Source of the DNA: CAIXOZ01 sp046091285
GTDB taxonomy: Bacteria > Cyanobacteriota > Cyanobacteriia > PCC-6307 > Cyanobiaceae
Length of the DNA: 13,243 nt
Reading direction: 5' to 3'
Assembly: GCA_046091285.1 (NCBI GenBank)
Contig: JBJTBH010000132.1
Span: 1-13,243, forward strand
The position numbers were made by a program, and so were the translations under genes. The notes under the pieces were generated by a model. That model was given only the letters and a program-made list of their open reading frames with translations, was not told the DNA's origin and ran no database searches. Below, one piece after another: positions 13,162 through 13,243 of this stretch (the first letter of the stretch is position 1; every line of letters begins with the position of its first letter).

Positions 13162-13175
13162 TGGTCCATGGACCA
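13162..13175. repeat. 14-bp perfect palindrome TGGTCCATGGACCA
   Basis: This 14-base sequence equals its own reverse complement and lies about 24 bp after the psbA stop. With no spacer it cannot form a normal hairpin loop over its full length, so it might be a protein-binding site or a remnant. It adds to the structured psbA 3' region. Confidence 0.55.
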
Positions 13176-13198
13176 GGGATCATCAGATCCGATCAACC

Positions 13199-13243
13199 TC
13201 AGCCGATGGCGGGGGCGGTCAGAGCCACGGGGGTGGCATCAGC
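13199..13243 (-). CDS. psbA: Photosystem II D1 protein, C-terminal end only
   Basis: D1 is the photosystem II reaction-centre subunit in the thylakoid membrane that binds the primary donor, QB and much of the manganese cluster. Only the last 14 codons and the TGA stop are in the window. They read ADATPVALTAPAIG on the minus strand, the typical cyanobacterial D1 C-terminal extension (VALTAP-type), which the protease CtpA removes to mature the protein. The rest lies beyond the right edge. The downstream terminator and hairpins fit a highly expressed transcript. The copy type (D1:1 or D1:2) cannot be told from this fragment. Confidence 0.85.
   Translation of the reverse strand, partial: ADATPVALTAPAIG

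Noticed and set aside
1..13243. CRISPR array, tRNA/rRNA, insertion sequence, prophage or defence island
   Set aside because: No spaced identical repeats in series, no tRNA-like cloverleaf, and no transposase, integrase or known defence-protein motifs were seen on either strand.

Overview
This is a gene-dense stretch of a GC-rich cyanobacterial chromosome, most likely from a picocyanobacterium of the Synechococcus/Cyanobium group. The marker evidence is the D1 (PsbA) C-terminus at the right edge, a cyanobacterial-type AbrB regulator (cyAbrB), a DUF2811 protein and a cyanobacterial CsaB-like pyruvyl transferase. I noticed only one HIP1 octamer (GCGATCGC, 7271-7278), which would suit picocyanobacteria better than HIP1-rich freshwater genera. 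The species assignment is inference.

Layout, left to right. (1) 1-3046, minus strand: the high-affinity phosphate ABC transporter core pstC-pstA-pstB, without pstS or phoU in the window. A good sigma70-like promoter lies just downstream of pstB and fires off the left edge. (2) 3047-3529: a 483-bp divergent gap with a 17-bp direct repeat and a 16-bp perfect palindrome. (3) 3530-4501, plus: a zinc-type CDF efflux transporter. (4) 4761-5261, plus: a cyAbrB transcription regulator. (5) 5414-5890, plus: a UmuD/S24-type protein preceded by a near-consensus cyanobacterial LexA box. It keeps the Ala-Gly cleavage site and Ser60 but has Arg where the catalytic Lys should be. (6) 5906-7527, plus: a renalase-like FAD/NAD(P) oxidoreductase translationally coupled (TGATG) to a 90-aa SepF-core protein. 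(7) 7578-8459, minus: a PfkB-family sugar kinase, divergent from an unrecognised 250-aa protein (8549-9301). (8) 9441-10160, plus: a GAP/LysE-like membrane protein with a probable TTG start. (9) 10645-10875: a DUF2811 protein whose 3' end overlaps, tail to tail, a zinc-free MDR-type quinone/alcohol dehydrogenase (10868-11905, minus). (10) csaB (11921-13021, minus), upstream of the dehydrogenase in the same direction. (11) The 3' end of psbA (minus) with a strong intrinsic terminator and two further palindromes.

Most of the window is ordinary chromosomal housekeeping and accessory metabolism. I do not see a defence island, CRISPR array, insertion sequence, tRNA or prophage. The observations most worth following up are the SOS-boxed UmuD-like protein with the Lys-to-Arg substitution, the stand-alone SepF core, and several structured intergenic sequences.
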